IMG/VR virus record: IMGVR_UViG_3300033153_005839
Span: 1 to 24,797 of that record
Strand: one strand, 5' to 3'
DNA length: 24,797 nucleotides
DNA from: a virus
Positions 13,904 through 21,013 of this stretch are shown here, piece after piece (within the stretch, counting starts at the first letter, position 1; each line of letters begins with the position of its first letter). A program made the translations under genes and the position numbers. Below the pieces are notes generated by a model. That model was not told the DNA's origin, searched no databases, and saw only the letters and a list, made by a program, of their open reading frames with translations.

Positions 13904-15955
13904 TTAAACACCAGGATTCTTGTAGCCGCCACGGAAGTCATTACCAGTCGTGCCGTAGTCCATGCGAACTTTCCACTGCACACCGTCAATGTTGAATCCA
14001 TTTTCTGATTCAAGATACGGAGTTTGGTTGCCATCAAGGAATGCAATCTCTAGTGTTGGCACTTCCGCCGGTGGTGCCATTAAGTACCATTCAGTCGCAT
14101 TCAAATACGGGCTAGAGATAACCTTCAGTGAATCTTTATGGACATTCACTTTCTTGCTATTGGCAACAGTGAAATCAGTCTCAGATGAAATGAGCGCTTT
14201 CAAAGTGTCTTCCAGCTCAACACCACAAACGATAATGGTTGGACGTATGCCCAGATAATCATTATCATCTGGATCCATTTGCTTACGCATCGCGGTTTTC
14301 GCTGAACTGATAAGCGCCAATGTTGGAGCCGCACCAGACGCTGCTAAGTTAGCATGAGTTGCGTGGAACAAAGCAACCGCATCGAACAATGCGGCATTAG
14401 TAGTCAAGATGCCAAACACATCGGAGTTCACGGTGCGAGCCGCAGCGCCGCCCAATAAACCAGCAATGCGCATAAAGCCATTCAGATCGTCATTGATAAT
14501 CATTTGGCGAGTTAAAGAAATCATTTTGCCTTTAGTAGCAGCTTGAATTGTTTCCTTTTCTTCTCCGAATGTACCAGATGAATATTCACTACCTTCAGGA
14601 ACCGTTGCAAGTGAATTGAATGAGCCAAGGCGGATACGAGAATTCAATTTGAAATCCGGTACACTGCCAACCAAACAAATTTCACGCCAGCTTTGTTCAA
14701 ACGATCCATAGGCGCGTTGTAATTCTTTGCCTAAGCTATTTTCAAGCAAGTAAGGAAAATCACTTGATGTATGTGTAAACGCCGCAGCAATGATTTTCAT
14801 CTTGTCCATACCAACCATCGATACATTCGCCATGCTTAATGATGCCTTTGCGATGTCGAGTAATGTATGGCCGCGCATTTCATTTTTGCCGTCATCTTTT
14901 TCAACACCGGAGCGAATCGCCAACGCTTGCGAAGCACCAACGCGGAATTTATCGCGCTCATCAGCAAGAGTAAGAATGCGAACATCGTCAGCAACCGGAG
15001 ATGCATTTGTTCGCTTGCCAATAGCATCAAGTAAAATCGTAGATGCCATTTCAGCCGTAGTGTTCTGATCTTCAAGGCATGCTTTTAATTCTTTATCAAA
15101 ATCACTGCCATGCGCGCTGAAAGTAGTATTGATTGATTTTTGGCGCGCACCTTCTTTGGCCAACGCTTCTTCAGTGGCTTGCTTTGCAATTGCCAATGCT
15201 TTTGTTTCCATTTCTGCTTTTGCTTTTGCTTCGGCAGCCTTCTTTTCTTTTTCGGTTAACATAATGTCATCCACCTTTGTTGTGTCGGCCACCGCCAACG
15301 TGTTTTCAATTACAGGTTTTTTCTCCTGTGGTTTTTCGCCAAGATACTGTGCCAATATATGGGACGGTACATTGTCAAACTTGTTCAGGTCGAAGCTCGC
15401 TGCAACATCTACTTCGCCTGTTATCTCATCAATGAAACCAAAATCCAATGCCTCTTCAGCATTCATCCAAGTCTCATCATTCATTAGCCCATCGATTGTT
15501 TCAAGATCAATCCCGGTGCGTGCGGCATATGTCGCTGCCATATTATCTTTCATTTTATCGATAACATCAGCGGTCTTGCGCAAGTCATCGGACTCACCAA
15601 ACCCTCCACCTTGTGGGTTGTGTACCATCATCAAACCGTTCGCGGCCATATTAATATGATCACCGGCCATAGCGATAAGGGAACCCATTGAAAATGCAGC
15701 GCCATCGATATGAACAACAACACGCGCATCGTGGTTCTTCAAAATATTATAAATGGCGGTGCCATCCATAACCGAACCCCCCGGGCTATTCAAATATAAA
15801 TTGATGATCTTCGCATCTTTAATTGCTTTCATATCTGTCATAAATGACTTTGCTGAAACACCCCAATATCCGATTTCTTCATAAATGGTGATGTCGGCAA
15901 CATTCGCACCTTTGCCAACAATCGTGTACCAGCTGTTACTCTTCTTTTTCTTCAT
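13904..15955 (-). CDS. ClpP-like prohead protease / major capsid protein fusion
   Basis: A 683-aa polyprotein starting at ATG 15955 (AGGAG about 8 nt upstream); the frame is open further upstream but that would overlap portal codons. Residues 1-205 are an S14/ClpP-type protease with Ser89 (AFSMGS), His112 (MMVHNP) and Asp176 (GFIDEI) as the probable triad. Residues about 230-275 are an Ala/Glu/Lys-rich coiled coil, probably the scaffold. From about residue 330 comes an HK97-fold capsid protein of the Mu-gpT-like sort (LADERDKFRVGASQAL, FEQSWREICLVGSVPDF, FNIDGVQWKVRMDYG). Fused protease-capsid proteins are known; the protease cleaves the scaffold during maturation. It is preceded by the portal gene with a 20-nt overlap and followed by a terminator. 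Confidence 0.93.
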   Translation of the reverse strand: MKKKKSNSWYTIVGKGANVADITIYEEIGYWGVSAKSFMTDMKAIKDAKIINLYLNSPGGSVMDGTAIYNILKNHDARVVVHIDGAAFSMGSLIAMAGDHINMAANGLMMVHNPQGGGFGESDDLRKTADVIDKMKDNMAATYAARTGIDLETIDGLMNDETWMNAEEALDFGFIDEITGEVDVAASFDLNKFDNVPSHILAQYLGEKPQEKKPVIENTLAVADTTKVDDIMLTEKEKKAAEAKAKAEMETKALAIAKQATEEALAKEGARQKSINTTFSAHGSDFDKELKACLEDQNTTAEMASTILLDAIGKRTNASPVADDVRILTLADERDKFRVGASQALAIRSGVEKDDGKNEMRGHTLLDIAKASLSMANVSMVGMDKMKIIAAAFTHTSSDFPYLLENSLGKELQRAYGSFEQSWREICLVGSVPDFKLNSRIRLGSFNSLATVPEGSEYSSGTFGEEKETIQAATKGKMISLTRQMIINDDLNGFMRIAGLLGGAAARTVNSDVFGILTTNAALFDAVALFHATHANLAASGAAPTLALISSAKTAMRKQMDPDDNDYLGIRPTIIVCGVELEDTLKALISSETDFTVANSKKVNVHKDSLKVISSPYLNATEWYLMAPPAEVPTLEIAFLDGNQTPYLESENGFNIDGVQWKVRMDYGTTGNDFRGGYKNPGV

Positions 15956-17450
15956 CGGGTGGCTCCTCTGTTTTTTCTGTCTTGTCGGACTCTTCTGTTT
16001 TTTCTGGTGGTGTGAGCCCGGCATCTTTTTCTTGCTGCGCTTCTTCAATACGTTGTTGCAATATTTCTTCAGGGTCACCATTGCGCCGTCTTATGATCGC
16101 TGTTTTTGACGAGATGCCTGTTGTCAATTCTTTTTCTATTCCATCCATTTCTTTCTTTGGATCGATCCATGTTAGCGGTGGCCGGGTAAAGCTCACATCA
16201 TACAATGTGCTTTCATCGATGTCCGCAAAATCCTTTAATAGTCTTGCGGTGACAGCCATCTTCAAAAATTCTTCATAAATTGGTAACACTTGACGTTTTG
16301 AAAAGTATGACCATAAAATTCCATAACTCATATATTGTTCAACTAACTCTTGGCGCTGCGCGGAATATGTGCCATTATAATTCTTGGCAATACTGCTGAA
16401 GCTAGTCCCGGCTCCCGCCGCGGCAAAACGCAAATTCATATCCAGAAATGGAATGACCTCGTTGTTTGGTCGATTGCTATTTGTCGTTTGTACTTCTTCA
16501 CCCGCTTTTAAATCATCAAAAATCATTCCCGGCATGAATTCCATTTCACGGTATTCATCGGAATTGTTTGGGGCAACATACATATCTGGTGCGCCCTTCC
16601 TTATGAACCCGGCCATGGCAGCGGCAACTCGTGCAGCAACCCGTTCCGATTCCTCAATGTATTTTATATCTTCAAAACGCTGCATGATGGTGGAGAACAT
16701 CGTCACGCCGCGCGTCTGTCTAATTCGATCAGTCAACTTCAAGTGTAGTATATTTTTTGCCGGGACGCGCTTGGTGTCTTGGGTTGATAACAAACCAAAA
16801 CTTCCTGCGGCATTAGCATTGATGTCCAAGTTCTTGTAAATGTGATATGCGTTTGGACAGCCCCATTTATTCTTTTGAACCCCTTGTACAATGCCCTTCT
16901 TATCATCATTCAAATTTAACGGGACATAATCGGCCTCAATTAGCTCATATGAAAATGGCACAATGGTCTTATGATCAAGAGACTTCATATTGCCTGAAAT
17001 AAGTTGGGTGAATAATTCTCCGTCACGCAACCAAGTTCGACATGCTATGCGTTGGGCTGAAGCCTCATCATAATCACAGGTCACTTCAGGATTGCGTGCC
17101 CAATTTTTATATAGCTTTAATACTTCTTTGTTGGCCTCGGTGTGTAAATCCCCTTGCCCGTTTTTGATCATTGGTATCGGGTGAATGCCCATGCCAACAA
17201 CGTTCGCAACGAGGGTGGTCAATACCCCTTTGGCGAGATCGTAATTTTGTTCAAGGTGCCTTGCGTTGGCGCGTAAATTAGCCGAAGCGGCATTCACATC
17301 AACGTCCGGGCTAGTATTTGATACACGTTGCTTTAAAGTATTACTTGCTTGCCCGCTTTCATAATATGCTTTGACTGCTTGCTTACCTTGCAGCCTGCGC
17401 ACTCCATATCGAGGAAACATTGATACAATTATATCATCAATAAACTTCAT
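15936..17450 (-). CDS. Portal protein (lambda gpB-like)
   Basis: A 504-aa portal protein, the dodecameric ring at the packaging vertex. The lambda-type pattern is clear: an N-terminal RLQGKQAVKAYYESGQ, LRANARHLEQNYDLAKGVLTTLVANVVG, a long middle region with VQGVQKNKWGCPNAYHIYK, IRQTRGVTMFSTIM, FAAAGAGTSFSSIAKNYNGTYSAQR and LTWIDPKKEMDGIEKEL. The C-terminus is acidic and rich in Glu, Lys, Asp and Pro. The start overlaps the previous stop by ATGA (17447-17450). It lies between the DUF6148/gpW-like joiner and the protease-capsid gene, the lambda W-B-C order. Confidence 0.95.
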   Translation of the reverse strand: MKFIDDIIVSMFPRYGVRRLQGKQAVKAYYESGQASNTLKQRVSNTSPDVDVNAASANLRANARHLEQNYDLAKGVLTTLVANVVGMGIHPIPMIKNGQGDLHTEANKEVLKLYKNWARNPEVTCDYDEASAQRIACRTWLRDGELFTQLISGNMKSLDHKTIVPFSYELIEADYVPLNLNDDKKGIVQGVQKNKWGCPNAYHIYKNLDINANAAGSFGLLSTQDTKRVPAKNILHLKLTDRIRQTRGVTMFSTIMQRFEDIKYIEESERVAARVAAAMAGFIRKGAPDMYVAPNNSDEYREMEFMPGMIFDDLKAGEEVQTTNSNRPNNEVIPFLDMNLRFAAAGAGTSFSSIAKNYNGTYSAQRQELVEQYMSYGILWSYFSKRQVLPIYEEFLKMAVTARLLKDFADIDESTLYDVSFTRPPLTWIDPKKEMDGIEKELTTGISSKTAIIRRRNGDPEEILQQRIEEAQQEKDAGLTPPEKTEESDKTEKTEEPPDEEKEE

Positions 17451-17674
17451 ACAAATTTAGCCCGTTGAAAACTTGTTTTGGATTCACCAGCATTGGCGCG
17501 TGTCAACTTGGCCTCTAAGTCTGACCAATAATTAATACTTTTGCGAATTTCATCAGCATCAACCCGCGTCAAAATACGAGAGCCAATTGCATATGATTGG
17601 CCACCGGCAACTGCTAGGTCAGCAGCAACCCAAGCAGAAAGTGCCGTTTGGGCATCGGCTAAAGATACAGGCAT
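17447..17674 (-). CDS. gpW/DUF6148-like head-tail joining protein
   Basis: A 75-aa protein starting at ATG 17674 with GGAGG about 9 nt upstream; a longer in-frame extension to 17752 would overlap the neighbouring gene. The sequence starts MPVSLADAQTALSAWVAAD and goes on to QSYAIGSRILTRVDADEI and INYWSDLEAKL: a helix, a short beta hairpin and a helix, as in gpW and DUF6148 proteins. In lambda the corresponding gene W lies between terminase A and portal B, and its product enters the filled head to stop DNA leaking and to form the tail docking site. It is coupled to the portal by an ATGA overlap. Confidence 0.85.
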   Translation of the reverse strand: MPVSLADAQTALSAWVAADLAVAGGQSYAIGSRILTRVDADEIRKSINYWSDLEAKLTRANAGESKTSFQRAKFV

Positions 17675-17675
17675 A

Positions 17676-18014
17676 TTAATCGGCCTCCACTGTGAATGTG
17701 ACTTTGCCGTGCAATGTTTGCGCGGGTGTTGAATCTGTGGTGCATGAAACATTGACCGCGTATGTTACGCCAGCAACCCCGCCCGACACCGCAAACTGAA
17801 CCGCTTTCCCAGATGCCACAACAACTCCGCTAATTGTTAGCGCGGCGGTTGAAACAACTTTATTTGACAAGGCTAAATCGGTTGTGGTAACTTCAGCCAC
17901 CGTGGGTGTGCCGGTTAGTAGCTCGGCTGACTCCAACTTTCCAATAAATGAAACTGCGGCGTTCAATACTTCTGAAACCGTCTTGGCTGGAATTTCTATC
18001 GCTGTGTGCGTCAT
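17676..18014 (-). CDS. Small Ig-like protein, probable fibre-tail adaptor type
   Basis: A 112-aa protein starting with an ATGA overlap (18011-18014) to the repeat gene. Sequence is of the immunoglobulin-like beta-sandwich type: AELLTGTPTVAEVTTTDLAL, NKVVSTAALTISGVVVASGKAVQF, SGGVAGVTYAVNVSCTTD and GKVTFTVEAD. Small phage proteins of this form are sometimes called fibre-tail adaptor or Ig-like structural proteins. The position in the surface-protein block, directly downstream of the repeat protein, suggests a partner of it. Specific function is unproven. Confidence 0.7.
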   Translation of the reverse strand: MTHTAIEIPAKTVSEVLNAAVSFIGKLESAELLTGTPTVAEVTTTDLALSNKVVSTAALTISGVVVASGKAVQFAVSGGVAGVTYAVNVSCTTDSTPAQTLHGKVTFTVEAD

Positions 18015-18565
18015 TCATCCACCGTGAAATCAAACTTATTGTGGGGCAATGCAAAATCAAAATCATCACCTTTGATATCGTAGTATAACCGAGAATCCAA
18101 TAATGTAAACTGGAAATCAGAGAAATCAATAATTACATTGACCGCCGCATACGTCAAAGTGATCGCGGTTCCGGTTAAATTGAAGGTGCCGAACTCTGCA
18201 TCAAGTTCTCTAAACACTGATAATGTTGCCGGGATTCCGGTTAAAGCGAATGTCCCGGGGTCACAATCAAACTGATATGTTCTTGCTAACTTGGTTGCGG
18301 CTCCGGTTAAAACAAGCGATCCAAATTCTGCATTGAGTTCTCTTGTGGATATTAAGTCAGCAGCGGTGCCTGTTAAAGTGAATGTGCCAAATTCTGCATC
18401 AAGCGGATATTGAATCGAGAAATCAGCAGCGGCTCCGGTTAAAGTGAATGTGCCAAATTCTGCATCGAGTTCTCTTGTGAGTAATAAATCAGCGGCTGTG
18501 CCTGTTAAAACAAAAGTCCCCGGGTCTGCGGCAAGTGCCTTATCCCCGGTGCCTGAATAACTCAA
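18011..18565 (-). CDS. 3' part of split repeat protein, possible separate product
   Basis: The downstream frame is open from the duplication to 18011, but its first possible start is a TTG at 18565, with no good ribosome binding site. Translation from there would give 184 residues with six repeats (LAADPGTFVLTG, LDAEFGTFTLTG, FDCDPGTFALTG) and the C-terminal cap domain. This entry records that possibility; more likely the whole region 19216-18011 is the untranslated or frameshift-dependent tail of the split gene. Confidence 0.35.
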   Translation of the reverse strand: MSYSGTGDKALAADPGTFVLTGTAADLLLTRELDAEFGTFTLTGAAADFSIQYPLDAEFGTFTLTGTAADLISTRELNAEFGSLVLTGAATKLARTYQFDCDPGTFALTGIPATLSVFRELDAEFGTFNLTGTAITLTYAAVNVIIDFSDFQFTLLDSRLYYDIKGDDFDFALPHNKFDFTVDE

Positions 18566-19216
18566 AGTGGCGGCGGCTCCGGTTAAAGCGAATGTGCCCG
18601 GGTCGCATGGTAATTCTCTTAATGTTAATAAATCAGCAGCCGTCCCGGTTAAAGTGAATGTGCCCGGGTCTGCGGCAAGTGGATAATGCCTTAATAAAGT
18701 TGCAGCGGTTCCGGTTAAAACAAACGATCCAGATTCTGCATTGAGTGGATAATGCCTTAATAAAGTTGCAGCGGTTCCGGTTAAAGCAAATGTGCCCGGG
18801 TCTGCGGCAAGTGTTTTTTCACCACCGGAATAGTTTAGATCAGCAGCGGTTCCGGTTAAAGTGAATGTGCCAAATTCTGCATCGAGTTCTCTTGTGAGTA
18901 ATAAATCAGCGGCGGTTCCGGTTAAAGTGAATGTGCCCGGGTCGCATGGTAATTCTCTTGCAAGTAATAAATCAGCAGCGGCTCCGGTTAAAGTGAATGT
19001 GCCAAATTCTGCATCGAGTTCTCTTGTGAGTAATAAATCAGCAGCGGCTCCGGTTAAAGTGAATGTGCCAAATTCTGCATCGAGTTCTCTTGCAAGTATT
19101 AAGTCAGCAGCGGCTCCGGTTAAAGTGAATGTGCCAAATTCTGCATCGAGTTCTCTTGTGAGTAATAAATCAGCAGCGGCTCCGTTTAAAGTGAATGTGC
19201 CCGGGTCTGCCGCTAA
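18155..19216 (-). repeat. Array of 16 coding 66-bp repeats (22 aa each)
   Basis: Sixteen copies of a 22-residue unit, core DAEFGTFTLTGTAADLL with variants DPGTF, CDPGTF, NAESGSF. Two linker insertions (YSGGEKT, YSGTGDKA) break the period. Many adjacent copies are identical or nearly identical at DNA level, including third codon positions, which implies recent expansion or gene conversion. The array follows the 14-bp duplication directly. Confidence 0.9.
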
Positions 19217-19230
19217 GGGTCTGCCGCTAA
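19203..19230. repeat. Exact 14-bp tandem duplication causing frameshift
   Basis: GGGTCTGCCGCTAA occurs at 19203-19216 and again at 19217-19230. The length of 14 nt is not a multiple of three. On the coding strand the second reading encounters CCT TAG. Deleting either copy fuses the two flanking frames into one. Confidence 0.97.
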
Positions 19231-20286
19231 AGAATATGGTGAACCGCTTGCGGCGGTATCGATTGTGAATGTCGGTGTCGCAACTAATTCTGTAGCACCT
19301 GTTAATGCCGCCGCTGGAATTGTTGCGGTCACTGTTTCTTGTGCCGCTATATCGTAACCTGCCGCTGCGGTGAATGTGATTGTTACTACGGTGGGCGATG
19401 TTCTAACAACCGCAGTCACAACCTCTCTGTCTCTTACTTCCCGATCCCATTCACTATCAGCATACCCAAGATCCGCAGCGGTTCCGGTTAAAGCAAAAGT
19501 GCCCGGGTCGCATGGCAATTTTCTTAATGCCAATAAAGTCGCAGCGGTTCCGGTTAAAGCAAAAGTGCCCGGGTCGCATGGCAATTTTCTTAATGCCAAT
19601 AAATCAGCAGCCGTCCCGGTTAAAACAAACGATCCAAATTCTGCATCAAGTTCCCTTAATGCCAATAAAGTCGCGGCGGTTCCGGTTAAAACAAACGATC
19701 CAAATTCTGCATCGAGTGGATAATGCCTTAATAAAGTTGCAGCCGCCCCGGTTAAAGTGAATGTGCCCGGGTCTGCCGGTAATGAATATGGTGAACCACT
19801 TCCCGGTGTGTATGTGATAACAACTTGAAACGTATCTATGTGCCAAGTGTTAGCCGTAGGCATTCCACCTTGAACCCCGACAACATCGACTTGCATTCCA
19901 TTGAGCTGTGCTACCGTCCAATCACTATTCCATGCGCCAGTATTTCTTGATCCTAAAGTTTGATGGGTGTTAGTAAGTTCTCCTGCTGAACCTGCTACTG
20001 CGCCTTGCCCCGTTCCTCCTATAACTAAATCAACTTCAAAACTTTCATCACCACCATCGGTAGTAACTCTGCCGCGTAGTACAATTGAAACATTAGTAAT
20101 GGTATCCGCGTCAACAATATCAACGACATTGGCCATGTCAATAGTAACAACATCACCTTCGCCATCCGAGTCCGAAGAAATTTCATTACCGTCAGCCGCA
20201 GCAATTCCTTCAGATATGTTGCTGCCTGTTCCACTCCAGCCTGTGCCGGAATAAGTACCATCGGGGAATAGAATCTCTTCAGCCAT
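19213..20286 (-). CDS. 5' part of split repeat protein, 357 aa
   Basis: As the sequence stands, this ORF runs from the ATG at 20286 (TAATG overlap with the Cys-rich gene) to the TAG created by the 14-bp duplication. The N-terminal domain has a lectin/jelly-roll-like beta pattern (GDVVTIDMANVVDIVDADT, TNVSIVLRGRVTT, MPTANTWHIDTFQVVITYTPGSG). Five repeats of the DPGTFTLTGTAATLL type follow, then a phage beta domain (REVVTAVVRTSPTVVTITF and further to ALTGATELVATPTFTID). If stable, it would be a shortened surface protein carrying 5 of the 21 repeats. I prefer to read it as the head of a broken 753-aa protein. Confidence 0.75.
   Translation of the reverse strand: MAEEILFPDGTYSGTGWSGTGSNISEGIAAADGNEISSDSDGEGDVVTIDMANVVDIVDADTITNVSIVLRGRVTTDGGDESFEVDLVIGGTGQGAVAGSAGELTNTHQTLGSRNTGAWNSDWTVAQLNGMQVDVVGVQGGMPTANTWHIDTFQVVITYTPGSGSPYSLPADPGTFTLTGAAATLLRHYPLDAEFGSFVLTGTAATLLALRELDAEFGSFVLTGTAADLLALRKLPCDPGTFALTGTAATLLALRKLPCDPGTFALTGTAADLGYADSEWDREVRDREVVTAVVRTSPTVVTITFTAAAGYDIAAQETVTATIPAAALTGATELVATPTFTIDTAASGSPYSLAADP
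19468..19782 (-). repeat. Array of 5 coding 66-bp repeats
   Basis: Five copies of the same 22-residue unit as in the downstream array, with LPADPGTFTLTG, LDAEFGSFVLTG and LPCDPGTFALTG versions and LLALRK/LLRHYP linkers. Two neighbouring copies (LPCDPGTFALTGTAAT and LPCDPGTFALTGTAAD) are nearly identical in DNA. Confidence 0.9.
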
Positions 20287-20540
20287 TAGCTCTCAACCCA
20301 TTGCCAACAACAATCGCCAGTTTCTCTATTCGGCATGTTGTGCGGCCATTCGTTACAAGCAATATTGAATTTATTCAATTCAAACTCGCTCAGTTTTTTC
20401 TGAAGTGTGGGTGTTCGCATTAGCTCACAGCCATTGCCAATGTGATAAATACAATCTGTTTTATCATCATTGGCAAATTGCGGTGATGACCGGCAACACG
20501 ATCCGTTGCAATCTCTAGTGCGAACTAACTTGGCGCCCAC
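20286..20540 (-). CDS. Small eight-cysteine protein, 84 aa
   Basis: An 84-aa protein starting with GTG at 20540, immediately after the TAA of the upstream gene, so it probably depends on translational coupling. Eight Cys at residues 11, 15, 16, 30, 38, 63, 78 and 79 (DCNGSCCRS, NGCELMR, GDCCWQW). The ends carry CxxxCC and CC pairs. The even number and spacing fit several disulphides or metal sites. The pattern of paired Cys followed by a WPHN and CCW segment is one I associate with small phage proteins between structural genes; no function is known to me. Ends by TAATG overlap with the repeat gene. Confidence 0.7.
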   Translation of the reverse strand: MGAKLVRTRDCNGSCCRSSPQFANDDKTDCIYHIGNGCELMRTPTLQKKLSEFELNKFNIACNEWPHNMPNRETGDCCWQWVES

Positions 20541-20987
20541 TTACGTCAGCTCAAATATCTTACCAGCTGTTGCGGTTGCGTTGAATGTTGCTGTGAATGT
20601 TTCTGTATCCGCTAATGTGATACTAGATCCATAATCCCAGTAACCAACCAAGGCATCGGCAGGTGATGTTGCGCTATCATTATATAAAATAGCATAACGA
20701 AATGGCCCAATGCCACCTGCGGTTGCAGTCCATACATTTTCATTACCGCGAACTTCTACCGTGCCTGATGGTGTTTCAACTACCGTAACGGTAATAGCAT
20801 CACCAAGTGCCGTGTAACCATTCGCTGCCGCCGGGTCTGGGTGTAACGAGGCTTCCAGATAACTTACATCAGTTGCCGGTGTTGGTGCGGTGTTAGTCAA
20901 TGCTAGTTTAAATACATGCGTATCAAAATCATGTATACCCAGCGCCATTTGTTCTACAAAATCATCTACCTTTACAAAAGCTGCCAT
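20541..20987 (-). CDS. Probable virion surface protein, 148 aa
   Basis: A 148-aa beta-rich protein with GGAG about 10 nt before the ATG. It reads MAAFVKVDDFVEQMALGIHD, FDTHVFKLALTNTAPTP, then GNENVWTATAGGIGPFRYAILYNDSAT and DYGSSITLADTETFTATFNA. Related small proteins occur in many siphophages close to fibre genes, in my memory, and are annotated as hypothetical or structural. It is part of the surface block between terminase and portal. A beta-sandwich or jelly-roll fold is likely; binding partner unknown. Confidence 0.75.
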   Translation of the reverse strand: MAAFVKVDDFVEQMALGIHDFDTHVFKLALTNTAPTPATDVSYLEASLHPDPAAANGYTALGDAITVTVVETPSGTVEVRGNENVWTATAGGIGPFRYAILYNDSATSPADALVGYWDYGSSITLADTETFTATFNATATAGKIFELT

Positions 20988-21013
20988 TTTACTCTACTCC
21001 GTTGTTATAAAAA

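Larger units (their letters stand above)
18011..20286 (-). pseudogene. Large tandem-repeat surface protein gene, frameshifted by a 14-bp duplication
   Basis: One ancestral frame of 753 codons is split into two by an exact 14-bp tandem duplication at 19203-19230 that adds 14 nt and shifts the frame, giving a TAG at 19215-19213. Removing one copy restores SGSPYSLAADPGTF, which matches the paralogous junction SGSPYSLPADPGTF earlier in the same protein, so the duplication is the lesion. The restored product has an N-terminal beta domain (residues 1-165), five 22-residue repeats, a domain with VVRTSPTVVTITFTAAAGYDI, then 16 more repeats and a short C-terminal domain (FSDFQFTLLDSRLYYDIKGD). No start codon (ATG, GTG, TTG) lies in the downstream frame between the lesion and 18565. 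Biological inactivation, phase variation or assembly error are all possible. Confidence 0.85.

Noticed and set aside
14836-15075. Minus-strand ORF of 79 aa inside the capsid gene
   Set aside because: Out-of-frame shadow of the conserved capsid coding sequence, with no start signal.
15129-15659. Plus-strand ORF of 176 aa
   Set aside because: Antisense to the protease-capsid gene, Ser/Ala/Phe-rich low-complexity product, no ribosome binding site, against the direction of all other genes.
15956-16081. N-terminal extension of the protease-capsid protein (42 Lys-rich residues)
   Set aside because: Frame is open only because it lies antiphase to the Glu/Lys-rich portal C-terminus; the ATG at 15955 has the good ribosome binding site.
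16384-16839. Plus-strand ORF of 151 aa
   Set aside because: Antisense to the portal gene, which is clearly real; composition is that of a shadow frame.
19203-19230. Programmed -1 frameshift as explanation for the split repeat gene
   Set aside because: The change needed is -1, but the sequence GAC CCT TAG has no slippery heptamer of the X XXY YYZ type and no obvious adjacent stem; a 14-bp duplication explains the shift fully.
18861-19268. Plus-strand ORF of 135 aa with repeating VKVNVPNSASSSL
   Set aside because: It is the antisense shadow of the 66-bp coding repeats; because 66 is a multiple of three, several frames stay open. No ribosome binding site or family match.
18155-19782. CRISPR-like periodic repeats
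   Set aside because: The 66-bp period encodes a continuous protein repeat; there are no unique spacers of constant length between short palindromic repeats and no cas genes.
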